From assembly GCA_020846635.1 (NCBI GenBank), contig JADLDO010000032.1, forward strand, positions 1-64,000: a stretch of DNA of 64,000 bases, read 5' to 3'. Position numbers and translations under genes: made by a program. The DNA comes from Caldilineaceae bacterium (GTDB taxonomy: Bacteria > Chloroflexota > Anaerolineae > Caldilineales > Caldilineaceae). Below are positions 1-10,400 of this stretch, piece by piece. The notes under the pieces were generated by a model that saw only the letters and a list, made by a program, of their open reading frames with translations, had not been told where the DNA came from and did not search any database. The first letter of the stretch is position 1, and every line of letters begins with the position of its first letter.

Positions 1-3000
1 ACCAGCAGCGTTTTGCCAGGGTAGGGCTGACACCGATTCAACCGGCGCAGGGCGTCGAGGTACTGGCGCAGCTTTTGCAGAGCGAGCTGACCCAAGTGGG
101 CGTCTTGCCCGTCGATTGGCCTCTCTACTTGCGCTCACTTTCCGGCAAGCGCACGCCCTCATGGCTGGCAGATTTGGCAGAGACGGCAGCATCCGTGTCG
201 CCGCGGCGGCGCGCACCCGCGACGCAGAGCCAAGAATCCACGCTGACCAAGCTTCTGGCAAAGGTTCCACAGAGCAAGCGGCAAGATGCCCTGCTGCAAT
301 ACCTGCGCGAGCAAACAGGTACAGTGTTGGCGCTCGATACACAGACGCAGATTGACGCCCAAAAGTCTTTGAGTGAGTATGGGCTGGATTCGTTGATGTC
401 CGTTGAATTGCGTAACCTTCTGAGCCAAGCGGTGGGCCAGGCTTTGCCCGTTCCTTTGCTCTATGACTATCCAACCCTGGAGTCCCTGGCTGCCTATTTG
501 GGCCGCGAAGTGCTTCGCCTCAACAACGCCGATGAGCCGGAAAGCGGCGATAAGCCGATTGCGCCTGTGCGCCAGGAATCTGCAAACGAAGCCATTGCCA
601 TCGTCGGTGCTGGTCTACGCTTCCCAGGGAGAGCCAATGATCTAGCGAGTTTCTGGAGCCTCCTGCATAACGGTGTGGATGCCATTGTCGATATTCCGGC
701 GGATCGCTGGGATATGGAAGCCTATTATGATCCCACGCCCTTGACTCCCGGAAAGATGAGCACGCGCGAAGGGGGCTTCCTGGAAAATATCGATCTCTTT
801 GACCCGCGCTTTTTTGGCATTGCCCCACGCGAAGCGGTGCAGATGGACCCGCAGCAGCGTTTGTTGTTGGAGGTAAGCTGGGAAGCGCTGGAACATGCAG
901 GCTTTGCCCCTGACCAGCTCAAGGGCAGCCAAACCGGGGTCTTTATCGGCATCAGTGGCAGTGACTATGCCCGCATTGCCGCCGATGATTTGCGTAACCT
1001 GGATGCCTACATGGCGACCGGCAATACGCTCAGCGTGGCCGCGGGGCGGCTTTCCTATGTGCTGGGGCTGCAAGGGCCGAATATGGCGATTGATACTGCC
1101 TGTTCTTCCTCGCTCGTCGCCATTCACCTCGCTTGCCAGAGCCTACGCAGCGGCGAAAGCAACCTTGCCCTCGCCGGAGGGGTAAATTTGATCCTGTCGC
1201 CGGAAGGAAACATCTCCTTCTCGCAGGCCAGCAATATGATGGCGGGAAATGACCGCTGCAAGACGTTTGATGCAGCGGCAGATGGCTATGTGCGCGGTGA
1301 AGGCTGTGGCGTGGTCGTGCTCAAGCGGCTGAGCGAGGCTGTGGCTGATGGCGACAACGTCCTGGCTGTGATTCGCGGCTCGGCCATCAACCAGGATGGA
1401 CGCAGCAACGGCTTGACTGCGCCCAACGGCCCTGCCCAAGAAGCCGTCATCCGCCGCGCCCTGGTCAACGCGGGGCTTGAGCCGCAGAGCATCAGCTATG
1501 TCGAAGCGCATGGCACAGGCACACCCCTGGGCGACCCGATTGAGGTACAGGCATTGGCCGCAGTCTATGGCGAGGGACGCGAGCCAAGCGCACCCCTAGC
1601 GATTGGTTCGGTCAAGACCAACGTGGGGCATCTGGAAGCAGCGGCAGGCATCGCCGGGCTGCTCAAGGTCGTGTTGGCCCTGCAGGAGCAGGAGATTCCA
1701 CCACACCTGCACTTCCAGCAGCCGAATCCCTACATTCCCTGGGCAGAGCTGCCGATGCGTGTGGCGGCAACTCGCCAGGCGTGGCCGCGCAACGGTGCGC
1801 CGCGGCGGGCGGGGGTCAGCTCGTTTGGCTTCAGCGGCACCAACGCTCATGTGCTGTTGGAAGAAGCGCCGCGGCGGGAGAGGGTCACGGCCACTGCGCG
1901 CCCGCGCCAGCTCTTGACACTCTCCGCCAGGAGTGTAGCGGCGCTGCACAGCCTAGCCGAACGTTATCAGCAGCAGTTGGCAGCGCAGCAGGACAGGTTG
2001 GACACAGGATCGGACACAGCGGGTTTTGCCGATTTCTGCTTCACAGCCAACGTAGGCCGCGCCCACTTCAGCCAGCGCTTGGCGCTGGTCGTCGAGTCGG
2101 CAGAACAGGCACAGTCGCAACTGGCGGCGTGGCTGGGTGGAGAGAGTGTGCCCGATCTGCATCAAGGGGAGGCCACGGGCAGCGATCTGCGCCCCGTTTT
2201 CCTCTTCACCGGGCAGGGAGCGCAGTATGTAGGCATGGGACGTGACCTCTATGCCCACAGCCCTGTCTTTCGTGCTGTGCTGGACGAGTGCGATGCCTTG
2301 CTGCGTCCCCATCTGCCACACTCCTTGCTCTCGGTGCTTTACGGAGATGACCCGGCACTTACGGCGCTGCTCGATGAAACAGCCTACACCCAACCTGCGC
2401 TCTTTGCCGTGGAATATGCGCTTGCCATGCTTTGGCAGAGTTGGGGGATTCATCCTGCCGCGGTGATGGGCCACAGCGTAGGTGAGTATGTCGCCGCCTG
2501 TGTGGCAGGCGTGATGAGCCTGGGGGATGGGCTGACATTGATTACCCAGCGCGCGCGGCTGATGCAGTCATTGCCTAAGGCGGGCGCAATGGCTGTGGTC
2601 TATGCTGGTGAGGCGAGAGTCCGCGCACAGTTGGCTGCGTATACGCAGCAGGTAGATGTGGCGGCACTCAATGGCCCCAATAACATCGTGATCTCCGGCG
2701 AACGTGGGGCAGTGGAGGCCGTCCTGGCCGCGCTGGGCGCGGAGGGTGTCAAGGCGCAGCGCTTGAATATTTCTCATGCATCGCACTCCCCGCTCATGGA
2801 GGCAATTGAGGAAGAATTTGAACAGGAAGCCCGTCAAATCACCTTCCGCGCAGCGCAGATTCCCTTTGTCTCCAACTTGACGGGGCACATGTTGGAGGCA
2901 GACGAGATTCCCGACGCGGCCTATTGGCGGCGTCATCTCCGCCACGCGGTGCGCTTTGTCGATTCCATTCAAGCAGTCTACGCCCAGGGCTATACACACT

Positions 3001-6000
3001 TTATCGAGATGGGGCCAAATCCTGTGTTGTTGGGCATGGCGCGGCGTTGCCTGCCCTCCAACGTGGGTACATGGCTGCCTTCGCTGCGCCAAAACCGCGA
3101 TGATTGGCCGCAGATTCTCAGCAGCCTGGGGCAATTGTATGTGCTGGGCGCTGCCGTGGAGTGGCAGGGCTTCGAGCATGACAATGGCCCGCGCCGGCGG
3201 CTGCCGCTGCCCACCTATCCCTTCCAGCGCGAGCGTTATTGGATCGAGAAAAGCCAACCGGCGCGCCACATCCAGCGTCTCGCGGATCGCCATAGTGGGC
3301 AAGGCAGCCACCCGCTGCTCGGCCAACGGCTGCGTTCGGCGGTTATCAGAGATGTGATCTTTGAGACGCAATTGCATGCTGCCTGGCCGGAGTTCCTCGG
3401 CCATCACCGTGTGCATGGCCTAGCGATCATGCCTGCATCGGCCTACCTGGAGATGATCCTGGCGGGGGCAAATGCCGCCTTTGGACAGGCAAGCATCCGT
3501 ATCCGCGAGGTGGCGCTGCATGAAGCGCTGCTGCTCTCCGAGGAGAACGCGCGCACTGTGCAACTGATCTTTGGACTTGAGCCCAGCAAGCAGGGCGATG
3601 GCGGGCTGCATGTCGCTCCCTATGGCAGCAACGGAACCGGCAAAGCCAAAATTGGAGCGACCCCAACCGGAGGGGACGCTACGGTGCAAATCCTAAGCCT
3701 CAGCGATGAAGGCGAATGGAAAGTGCATCTCTCTGGCAGCGTGGAGATGAACCCACGCCAAGAACCGGCCCTGGATCGGAACAATGGTCATAAGGGGTTT
3801 GAGCCGCAAGGCGGACAATCCTTCTCCGTGGCAACGCTCCAGGCACAGGGCATGGAGGCGTTATCGGGTGAGAGCTTCTACCAGCAGCTAAGCGCAGCGG
3901 GGCTTGAATTTGGGGAAAGTGTCCAGAGCATTCGCCAGTTGTGGCGGCGCGAGGGAGAAGCGATCGGCGAACTTCAGTTGCCCCAGAGCCAGTTGCCGGG
4001 GCTCTCCACCTATCAGGCCCATCCTGCGTTGTTGGATGCCTGTTTCCATCTGCTGGGCGCGCCTGTTCAAGCGCGCGACAGCCAGGTAACGTATGTGGTC
4101 TCCGCCATTGATACATTTCGCCTGCACAAACCCATTGTGCCGCATCTGTGGAGCCGGGTGATCATGCTCGATCAGCCGGAGAGATCAGCACAGGGACCAA
4201 AAAAGGTACAGGTTGCCGACATCCATCTCTATGACCCTGCGGGCGAGTTGGTCGCTGAAATCGGCGGTATCCACCTCCAGCCGGTCAGCCGTGAGATGTT
4301 GTGGCGTGCTGCCCAACATTCTGCCCAATATCGTGAGGGAAATTGGCTGTACCGGCTGGCATGGCAGCCGAAGCCGCGTCAAAGCGGAGCCACAGAGACC
4401 GCGCCGGAAGGCTACCTCCTTGCTCCAGATGAACTCGCCACGCGCCTCGCTTTGCAGCTTGATGAACTCTCTGCCCAACTGGATTTGGCTGGACAGCAAG
4501 CGCGGCGGCACGCGGTCGATCGACTCTGCGTCGCCTATATTGCGCGGGCGTTCCAGCAGCTAGGTTGGCAGCCGGAGCGCGCAGCGCATTTCTCCACAAC
4601 CGAGCTGAGTGAGCAACTGAACATTGCACAACGCCATCGCCGTTTACTCCACCGGCTGCTCTCGGTGTTGGAGAGTGCTGACATGCTGCGCCAGGTTGAG
4701 GAGGAGTGGGAAGTAGGCCAAGCAGCGCTGCCCAGCCCAGAGCGTGAACTGGACGCGCTGTTGGCACAAAGCCCTGCCCCCGGATATGAGATTGAGCTGT
4801 TGGAGCGCTGTGGCGCGCGGCTGGCAGAGGTTCTTTCCGGCACCTATGACCCGCTGCACTTGCTTTTCCCAAGCGGCTCAACCAGCGTCGTCGAGCAGAT
4901 CTACGAAGAGGGAACGGGCGCTCAACTTTTCAACAAACTGGTTGCCCAGGCCATTGCTGAAGCAGTGGCACAGCTTCCCGCCAATCGTCCTGTACGCGTG
5001 CTGGAGATCGGTGCGGGCACAGGTGGCACAACCTCCGCTGTGCTGCCGCAACTGCCGCCGGAGCGAACGGAGTATGTTTTCAGCGACCTTTCAACCTTGT
5101 TCCTGGCTCGTGCCAGGGAGAAGTTTAGCGACAAGTCGTTCATCGCCTACCAGCTACTCGACATCGAAAACGACCCGGCGGATCAGGGGTTTGCCAACGG
5201 GCAGTTTGACATCATTTTGGCGGCCAATGTGCTCCATGCCACTGCCGATCTGCGCCTCACCCTGGCCCATATCAAGCAGCTTTTGGCCCCCCACGGCATG
5301 CTCATCCTGCTTGAGGTGACAGGCCCGCAGAGTTCGGTAGACCTGACCTTTGGGCTGACAGAAGGCTGGTGGAAGTTTGTCGATACTGACCTACGACCCA
5401 ACTATCCTGTGCTGGATCAAGCACAATGGCAAGCCTTGTTGGAGGAAGAAGGCTTCGAGGCTGCGGTCGCCATACCCGGCTTGGATCATCCTGCGGCAGC
5501 GTTGCTCGGTCAAGCGGTCATCATGGCACGCGGCCCCGAACACGACGTGAATGCTGGTGAGCGCACAGGGGATCGCACAGAGGGTCACAGGTGGCTGATC
5601 TTCAGCGGCGCGGGCGATGCTGGAAACGATCTGGCGGAGTTGCTCCACGCGCGCGGCCAAAGCTGCCAAATCGTCATACCGGGCGATGCGTATCAAGCGT
5701 TGGGCGCAGATCGGTGGCAGATCGATCCTGCTGCTCCAGAAGATTACCAACGTCTGCTCCAAGACGCGCAGGCAAGCGCGCCCTTGCATGGAATTGTCCA
5801 TCTCTGGGGTGTGGATGCTGCGTGTGGCGATAGGATGGCGGACAGTATGATGGCGGATAGTATGAGCGTGGCTGACCTTGAGCGTGTCCAGAACCTGACC
5901 TGCGGCAGTGTCATCTATCTGACACAGGCGCTGCACCAGGCAAGCAGTGATGCGCCGCCCAAGCTCTGGCTTGTGACACGCAGGGGGCAGGCTCTCCCCA

Positions 6001-7496
6001 CCGATGTCACGAAAGAAGCCCCAGGTCCGGCAGTCGCCCAGACACCGCTCTGGGGGCTGGGCCGCGTCTTTGCTCTTGAACAGCCTGAGCATTGGGGCGG
6101 CTTGATCGACCTCGATCCTGATCAGGACTCACGACAGCAAGCCGCTGCACTGCTGGCCGAAATTGGGCAGCCGGACAGCGAAGACCAAGTGGCCTATCGC
6201 GAGGGTGAACGCTATGTGGCGCGCTTGCAGCACGACGATCAGTTGCAGCCGCAGCCCGTCACCCTGCATCCTGACAAAGCCTATCTCATTACGGGCGGCC
6301 TGGGCCGGTTGGGGTTGAAGGTGGCGCGTTGGATGGTCGAGCAGGGTGCGCGCCATCTGGTGCTGACCAGCCGCCGGGGTCTGCCCGCGCGCGAGCAGTG
6401 GGCCACGCTGCCCACAGATAGCCCCGCCTATCAGCAGGCAGCAGAAGTCCTGGCGCTTGAGGCATTGGGCGCGACGCTCACGATTGCAGCGGTAGACGTT
6501 AGCGACGAAGCTGGGATGGCCGCGCTCTTTGCTCGCTTTGGCAACGAGTTGCCACCCTTAACCGGCATCCTGCATACCCCCGTCGTGACCAGCGCCCATC
6601 TGCTCCAATCGATGCCACTCTCGGCACTACAGGAAGCGTTTCGGCCCAAAGTCATGGGGGCGTGGGTCTTGCACAGGCTCAGCCGCAGCATGGCACTGGA
6701 TTTCTTTGCGCTTTTCTCGTCCACGACCGCGCTGCTTGGCTCTCGATACTTGGGACACTATGCGGCAGCCAACCAGTTCTTGGATGGGTTGGCCCATTAT
6801 CGCCAAAGCCTGGGCCTGCCCGCCATGAGCATCAACTGGGGGCTGTGGGAGCAGGCAGAGCAGGCGTCACAAGAGATCGGGCAGATCACGGCTTTATCCG
6901 GCCTGGAGCCGATGGATGCAGACAAAGCGCTGGCCTACCTGGGTGATTATCTGGGACACAGGCAGCTTCCGCAGATCATCATCGCCGGGGTGAACTGGAG
7001 CGTGCTCAAGCAGGTCTATGAAGCGCGGCGGCGGCGTCCCCTCTTGGAACAGGTGGGAAGGCAAACGGCTGCACCTGTACAGGCAGCAGACAGCCAGGCG
7101 CGGCGTGCGGGCGGGGGCAGAGAGCAAGCGGCTGCACTCCGCCAAGAGCTGCAAACGACGCCCGCAGCGCAGCGCGATGCGCTCTTGCTGCGCCATTTAC
7201 AGGTAGTCGCCGCTAGAGTTCTGGGCATCCAATCGCCTGATCGAGTTGCTGTTGCGGACGCATTAGGCACGTTGGGGCTCGATTCGCTGATGGCGATGGA
7301 CCTGAAGAACCAGCTAGACGCGAGTCTAGGTGTGAACGTGGCGGTTGCCGATTTGCTGCAAGGCTCCACGCTGAGCCAAATCGCAACCACCTTCCTCGAA
7401 CAGTGGTCGCAGGAGTCCGGCGATGTAGACACACAGCTTCCGAATGTGGGTGCTGCGCCGGATGCGAATGCGGAGTGGGAGGTTATAGAACTGTGA
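1..7496 (+). CDS. Type I polyketide synthase, 5'-truncated by the window: (KR)-ACP / KS-AT-DH-MT-KR-ACP
   Basis: The frame is open from the first base, and the first ~40 codons are the end of a KR domain (ending VLPVDWP), so the start lies upstream. Order: ACP (GLDSL, Ser at 390), KS from 588 (Cys at 1101 in TACSSS, His at 1509 and 1629), AT (GHSVG, Ser at 2475), DH (HxxxGxxxxP, His at 3405; Asp at 4035), C-methyltransferase (LEIGAGTGG at 5001), KR (TGGLGRLG near 6288; Tyr at 6759 in YAAAN) and ACP (Ser at 7284). There is no ER domain between MT and KR; the segment there resembles the structural half of the KR. The module should add malonate, methylate the alpha carbon, reduce and dehydrate. 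The AT has HASH where malonyl ATs usually have HAFH. The tail ends in EVIEL, a likely docking peptide for the next protein. Codons 5835-5864 hold a perfect MADSM tandem duplication. Confidence 0.96.
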   Translation, partial: QQRFARVGLTPIQPAQGVEVLAQLLQSELTQVGVLPVDWPLYLRSLSGKRTPSWLADLAETAASVSPRRRAPATQSQESTLTKLLAKVPQSKRQDALLQYLREQTGTVLALDTQTQIDAQKSLSEYGLDSLMSVELRNLLSQAVGQALPVPLLYDYPTLESLAAYLGREVLRLNNADEPESGDKPIAPVRQESANEAIAIVGAGLRFPGRANDLASFWSLLHNGVDAIVDIPADRWDMEAYYDPTPLTPGKMSTREGGFLENIDLFDPRFFGIAPREAVQMDPQQRLLLEVSWEALEHAGFAPDQLKGSQTGVFIGISGSDYARIAADDLRNLDAYMATGNTLSVAAGRLSYVLGLQGPNMAIDTACSSSLVAIHLACQSLRSGESNLALAGGVNLILSPEGNISFSQASNMMAGNDRCKTFDAAADGYVRGEGCGVVVLKRLSEAVADGDNVLAVIRGSAINQDGRSNGLTAPNGPAQEAVIRRALVNAGLEPQSISYVEAHGTGTPLGDPIEVQALAAVYGEGREPSAPLAIGSVKTNVGHLEAAAGIAGLLKVVLALQEQEIPPHLHFQQPNPYIPWAELPMRVAATRQAWPRNGAPRRAGVSSFGFSGTNAHVLLEEAPRRERVTATARPRQLLTLSARSVAALHSLAERYQQQLAAQQDRLDTGSDTAGFADFCFTANVGRAHFSQRLALVVESAEQAQSQLAAWLGGESVPDLHQGEATGSDLRPVFLFTGQGAQYVGMGRDLYAHSPVFRAVLDECDALLRPHLPHSLLSVLYGDDPALTALLDETAYTQPALFAVEYALAMLWQSWGIHPAAVMGHSVGEYVAACVAGVMSLGDGLTLITQRARLMQSLPKAGAMAVVYAGEARVRAQLAAYTQQVDVAALNGPNNIVISGERGAVEAVLAALGAEGVKAQRLNISHASHSPLMEAIEEEFEQEARQITFRAAQIPFVSNLTGHMLEADEIPDAAYWRRHLRHAVRFVDSIQAVYAQGYTHFIEMGPNPVLLGMARRCLPSNVGTWLPSLRQNRDDWPQILSSLGQLYVLGAAVEWQGFEHDNGPRRRLPLPTYPFQRERYWIEKSQPARHIQRLADRHSGQGSHPLLGQRLRSAVIRDVIFETQLHAAWPEFLGHHRVHGLAIMPASAYLEMILAGANAAFGQASIRIREVALHEALLLSEENARTVQLIFGLEPSKQGDGGLHVAPYGSNGTGKAKIGATPTGGDATVQILSLSDEGEWKVHLSGSVEMNPRQEPALDRNNGHKGFEPQGGQSFSVATLQAQGMEALSGESFYQQLSAAGLEFGESVQSIRQLWRREGEAIGELQLPQSQLPGLSTYQAHPALLDACFHLLGAPVQARDSQVTYVVSAIDTFRLHKPIVPHLWSRVIMLDQPERSAQGPKKVQVADIHLYDPAGELVAEIGGIHLQPVSREMLWRAAQHSAQYREGNWLYRLAWQPKPRQSGATETAPEGYLLAPDELATRLALQLDELSAQLDLAGQQARRHAVDRLCVAYIARAFQQLGWQPERAAHFSTTELSEQLNIAQRHRRLLHRLLSVLESADMLRQVEEEWEVGQAALPSPERELDALLAQSPAPGYEIELLERCGARLAEVLSGTYDPLHLLFPSGSTSVVEQIYEEGTGAQLFNKLVAQAIAEAVAQLPANRPVRVLEIGAGTGGTTSAVLPQLPPERTEYVFSDLSTLFLARAREKFSDKSFIAYQLLDIENDPADQGFANGQFDIILAANVLHATADLRLTLAHIKQLLAPHGMLILLEVTGPQSSVDLTFGLTEGWWKFVDTDLRPNYPVLDQAQWQALLEEEGFEAAVAIPGLDHPAAALLGQAVIMARGPEHDVNAGERTGDRTEGHRWLIFSGAGDAGNDLAELLHARGQSCQIVIPGDAYQALGADRWQIDPAAPEDYQRLLQDAQASAPLHGIVHLWGVDAACGDRMADSMMADSMSVADLERVQNLTCGSVIYLTQALHQASSDAPPKLWLVTRRGQALPTDVTKEAPGPAVAQTPLWGLGRVFALEQPEHWGGLIDLDPDQDSRQQAAALLAEIGQPDSEDQVAYREGERYVARLQHDDQLQPQPVTLHPDKAYLITGGLGRLGLKVARWMVEQGARHLVLTSRRGLPAREQWATLPTDSPAYQQAAEVLALEALGATLTIAAVDVSDEAGMAALFARFGNELPPLTGILHTPVVTSAHLLQSMPLSALQEAFRPKVMGAWVLHRLSRSMALDFFALFSSTTALLGSRYLGHYAAANQFLDGLAHYRQSLGLPAMSINWGLWEQAEQASQEIGQITALSGLEPMDADKALAYLGDYLGHRQLPQIIIAGVNWSVLKQVYEARRRRPLLEQVGRQTAAPVQAADSQARRAGGGREQAAALRQELQTTPAAQRDALLLRHLQVVAARVLGIQSPDRVAVADALGTLGLDSLMAMDLKNQLDASLGVNVAVADLLQGSTLSQIATTFLEQWSQESGDVDTQLPNVGAAPDANAEWEVIEL
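7477..7482 (+). promoter_or_regulatory. Ribosome binding site GGGAGG that fixes a GTG start at 7493
   Basis: GGGAGG lies 10 bases before GTG 7493, which overlaps the upstream TGA as GTGA. The next gene's frame is open further upstream, but those codons are not protein-like, and the TubC docking domain begins immediately after this GTG. The same bases code for the acidic C-terminal tail of the upstream PKS. Confidence 0.75.
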
Positions 7497-10400
7497 GTGT
7501 TGCTAAACTTGTCATCGACTTCATACAGCGCGGCGTACAGCTTGGTATCGACGGTGATCAGCTTACCGTACGCGCCCCGGCCAATCTATTGACAGCGCAA
7601 GAGCGTGCGGCGCTCGGCAGTCACAAAGCGGAAATCTTGGCCCTGCTGCGTGATTATGCCAGTGGTTCGCTTGCGCTCTATCCGCTTTCACACGGTCAGC
7701 GTGCGCTCTGGTTTGTCCATCAGCTTGCCCCAGAGAGCGCAGCCTATCACATTATGCTGGCGCTCCAGATCGACGGTACGCTGGATCAGCCGGTGCTTGG
7801 TCTTGCGCTGCAAGCGCTGATCGAGCGCCATGAGGTCTTACGCACCACCTATCCGGCCATCAACGACCAGCCTGTGCAGATGGTGACGCCTGCACAGGCA
7901 GTGTCGTTGCCGCTCACCGAGGTCATTGATTGCAGCCAGGATGAGCTTCAGGCGCGCTTAATGCAGGAAGCAGATCGACCGATTGATTTAGTGCATGGGC
8001 CGATCCTGCGTACGCACCTGTTCAAACGGTCTGCGACAGAACATATCCTGCTGTTGACGCTGCATCACATCGCCATTGACTTCTGGTCGCTGGAGACATT
8101 GATCGACGAACTTTCCCATCTATACGGCGCATACAGCAAGGGTGAGAAGCCCACGCTGCCCGCTATCCAGCGCCAGTTTTCCGATTATGTGCGCTGGCAG
8201 AACGAAATGTTGTCCGGCGAAAGAGGGGAGCAGCTACGCACTTACTGGCGCGAGAAACTGGGCGGTGAATTGCCCGTTCTTAATCTGGCGACAGACCGGC
8301 CCCGCCCGCATGTGCAGACCTATCGCGGGGCTTCGACACCCGGCACGACACTCCCGGCGCAACTGGCAAGGGGGATCCGCCAGTTGGCCCAGGCCGAAGC
8401 AACAACGGCTTATACTGTCATTCTGGCCGCGCTCCAGGTGCTGCTCCATCGCTATTCCGGCCAGGCCGACCTCTTGATCGGCTCGCCCATGTCTGGTCGC
8501 AGCCGCCCCGAATTCAAAGACATTGCCGGCTATTGTGTCAATCCCACAGTCATACGCGCTGATCTTTCTGGCGATCCAACCATCCGTACGTATCTCCAGC
8601 GGATCAGACCGGCGGTGATCGGCGCGATTGAACACGTAGACTATCCGTTCCCCCTCCTGGTCGAGCAGCTCCAGCCTGTGCGCGATCTCAGCCGCTCACC
8701 CCTCTTTCAGGTGGGCTTTGCCTGGGACAAGTCACAGATAAAGCCCGCTTCCGGGCCGGATGGCAGCACACCTGCAAGCCAGGAGTCGATAGGCTGGAAG
8801 ATCAAGAAGCTGGAGCAGCGCGGCGCGCAGTTTGACCTGGTGCTGACGGTCTATGAGTATGAACAATCGCTCTCGATTTCCTGGCGCTACAACGTAGACC
8901 TCTTTGGCGCGGCGACCATCGCACGCATGGAGGGGCATTTTGTAACGCTCCTGACCGGTCTGGTCACCAATCCAACGCAGCACCTTTCCGAGCTGCCACT
9001 CTTGACCGAGAGCGAACGCAAGCAATTGTTGGTGGATTGGAATGAGACAAAGGCGGAATTTCCTGCTGATCACTGCTTCCACCAACTTTTCGAGGCCCAA
9101 GTCGAACGCACGCCAGAGGCGATTGCGCTGATCTTCCAAGATCAACAACTGAGCTATCGCGAGCTAGACAGGCGCGCCAACCAACTCGCCCGCCATTTGC
9201 AGGGATTAGGCGTTGCGCCCGGTACGCTGGTCGGCGTCTGTGTGGAGCGGTCGCCGGAGATGATCGTGGGCATTTTGGGGACGCTCAAGGCCGGTGGGGC
9301 CTATGTGCCTATCGACCCTGCCTATCCCCAGGATCGCGTCGCCTTTATGCTGGCGGATGCACAGATCCCGATCCTGCTCAGCCAGACGACGGTGCTGCCG
9401 AAACTGCCCGACCATCAGGCACAGGTGATCTCTCTTGACGATGATTGGCCGCTCATTGCCCAACAAAGCGACGTGACACCTGACAGCGCTGTCACCGCCA
9501 ACGATCCTGCCTATGTCATCTACACGTCCGGCTCAACGGGCCAGCCTAAGGGGGCCATGATCGGCCATCGCGGGCTGTGTAATATGTCAGAGGCGCAGGT
9601 ACGTCTCTTTCAGTTGGGGCTGGGCGACAGGATGCTCCAGTTTTCGTCGCTCAGCTTCGACGCTTCTACCTTTGAAATCTGTATGGCGCTGCGGGTAGGT
9701 GCGACGCTCTGCATGGGGACGCGCGAGAGCCTGATGCCGGGGCCGCCATTGCTCAAGTTCATGCAGGATCACGCCATCACGATCTGTACGCTGACACCAT
9801 CAACACTGGCCGCGCTGCCTTCTGCCGAACTGCCTGCTCTGCACACGATCACCGTGGCGGGCGAGGCCTGTTCAGCCGAATTGGTCGCGCAGTGGCACAA
9901 GGGGCGGCGCTTTTTCAATCTCTATGGGCCGACCGAAGCGACAATTTGGGCCACCTATGCTGTGTGCGACAGTCAAACGGGCAAACCCTCGATTGGCCGT
10001 CCCATCCAGAATACGCAGACCTATGTCTTGGACGAAAACCTTCAGCCTGTGCCTGCGGGTGTCCCCGGCGAACTGCACATAGGGGGTGTTGGACTCAGCC
10101 TCGGCTATATCAATCGTCCCGAATTGACAGCCGCCAAATTCATTCATAACCCATTCAGCGAGCTTTGGGGCGCTCGTCTCTATAAGACAGGCGACCTGGT
10201 GCGCTATTTGCCCGATGGCAACATCGAATTCCTGGGGCGCATTGACCACCAGGTGAAGCTGCGCGGCTTCCGCATCGAACTTGGCGAAATCGAAAATGTC
10301 TTAAATGCCCATCCTGCGATCCAGGAAACCCTGGTGCTCATGCGAGAGGAGACCCCTGGCGATCCCAGGCTTGTCGCCTACATCGTGAGCCACCAGGCAA

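Noticed and set aside
2568-3416. - strand frame of 282 codons inside the PKS
   Set aside because: Shadow of AT coding sequence caused by high GC codon bias.
5560-6280. Possible enoyl reductase between MT and KR
   Set aside because: No NADPH-binding ER motif; the segment matches the structural half of a KR domain.
7403-7492. Upstream extension of the NRPS-PKS frame before 7493
   Set aside because: It overlaps the PKS tail, is Cys/Arg-rich and not protein-like; GTG 7493 has the ribosome site and begins the docking domain.
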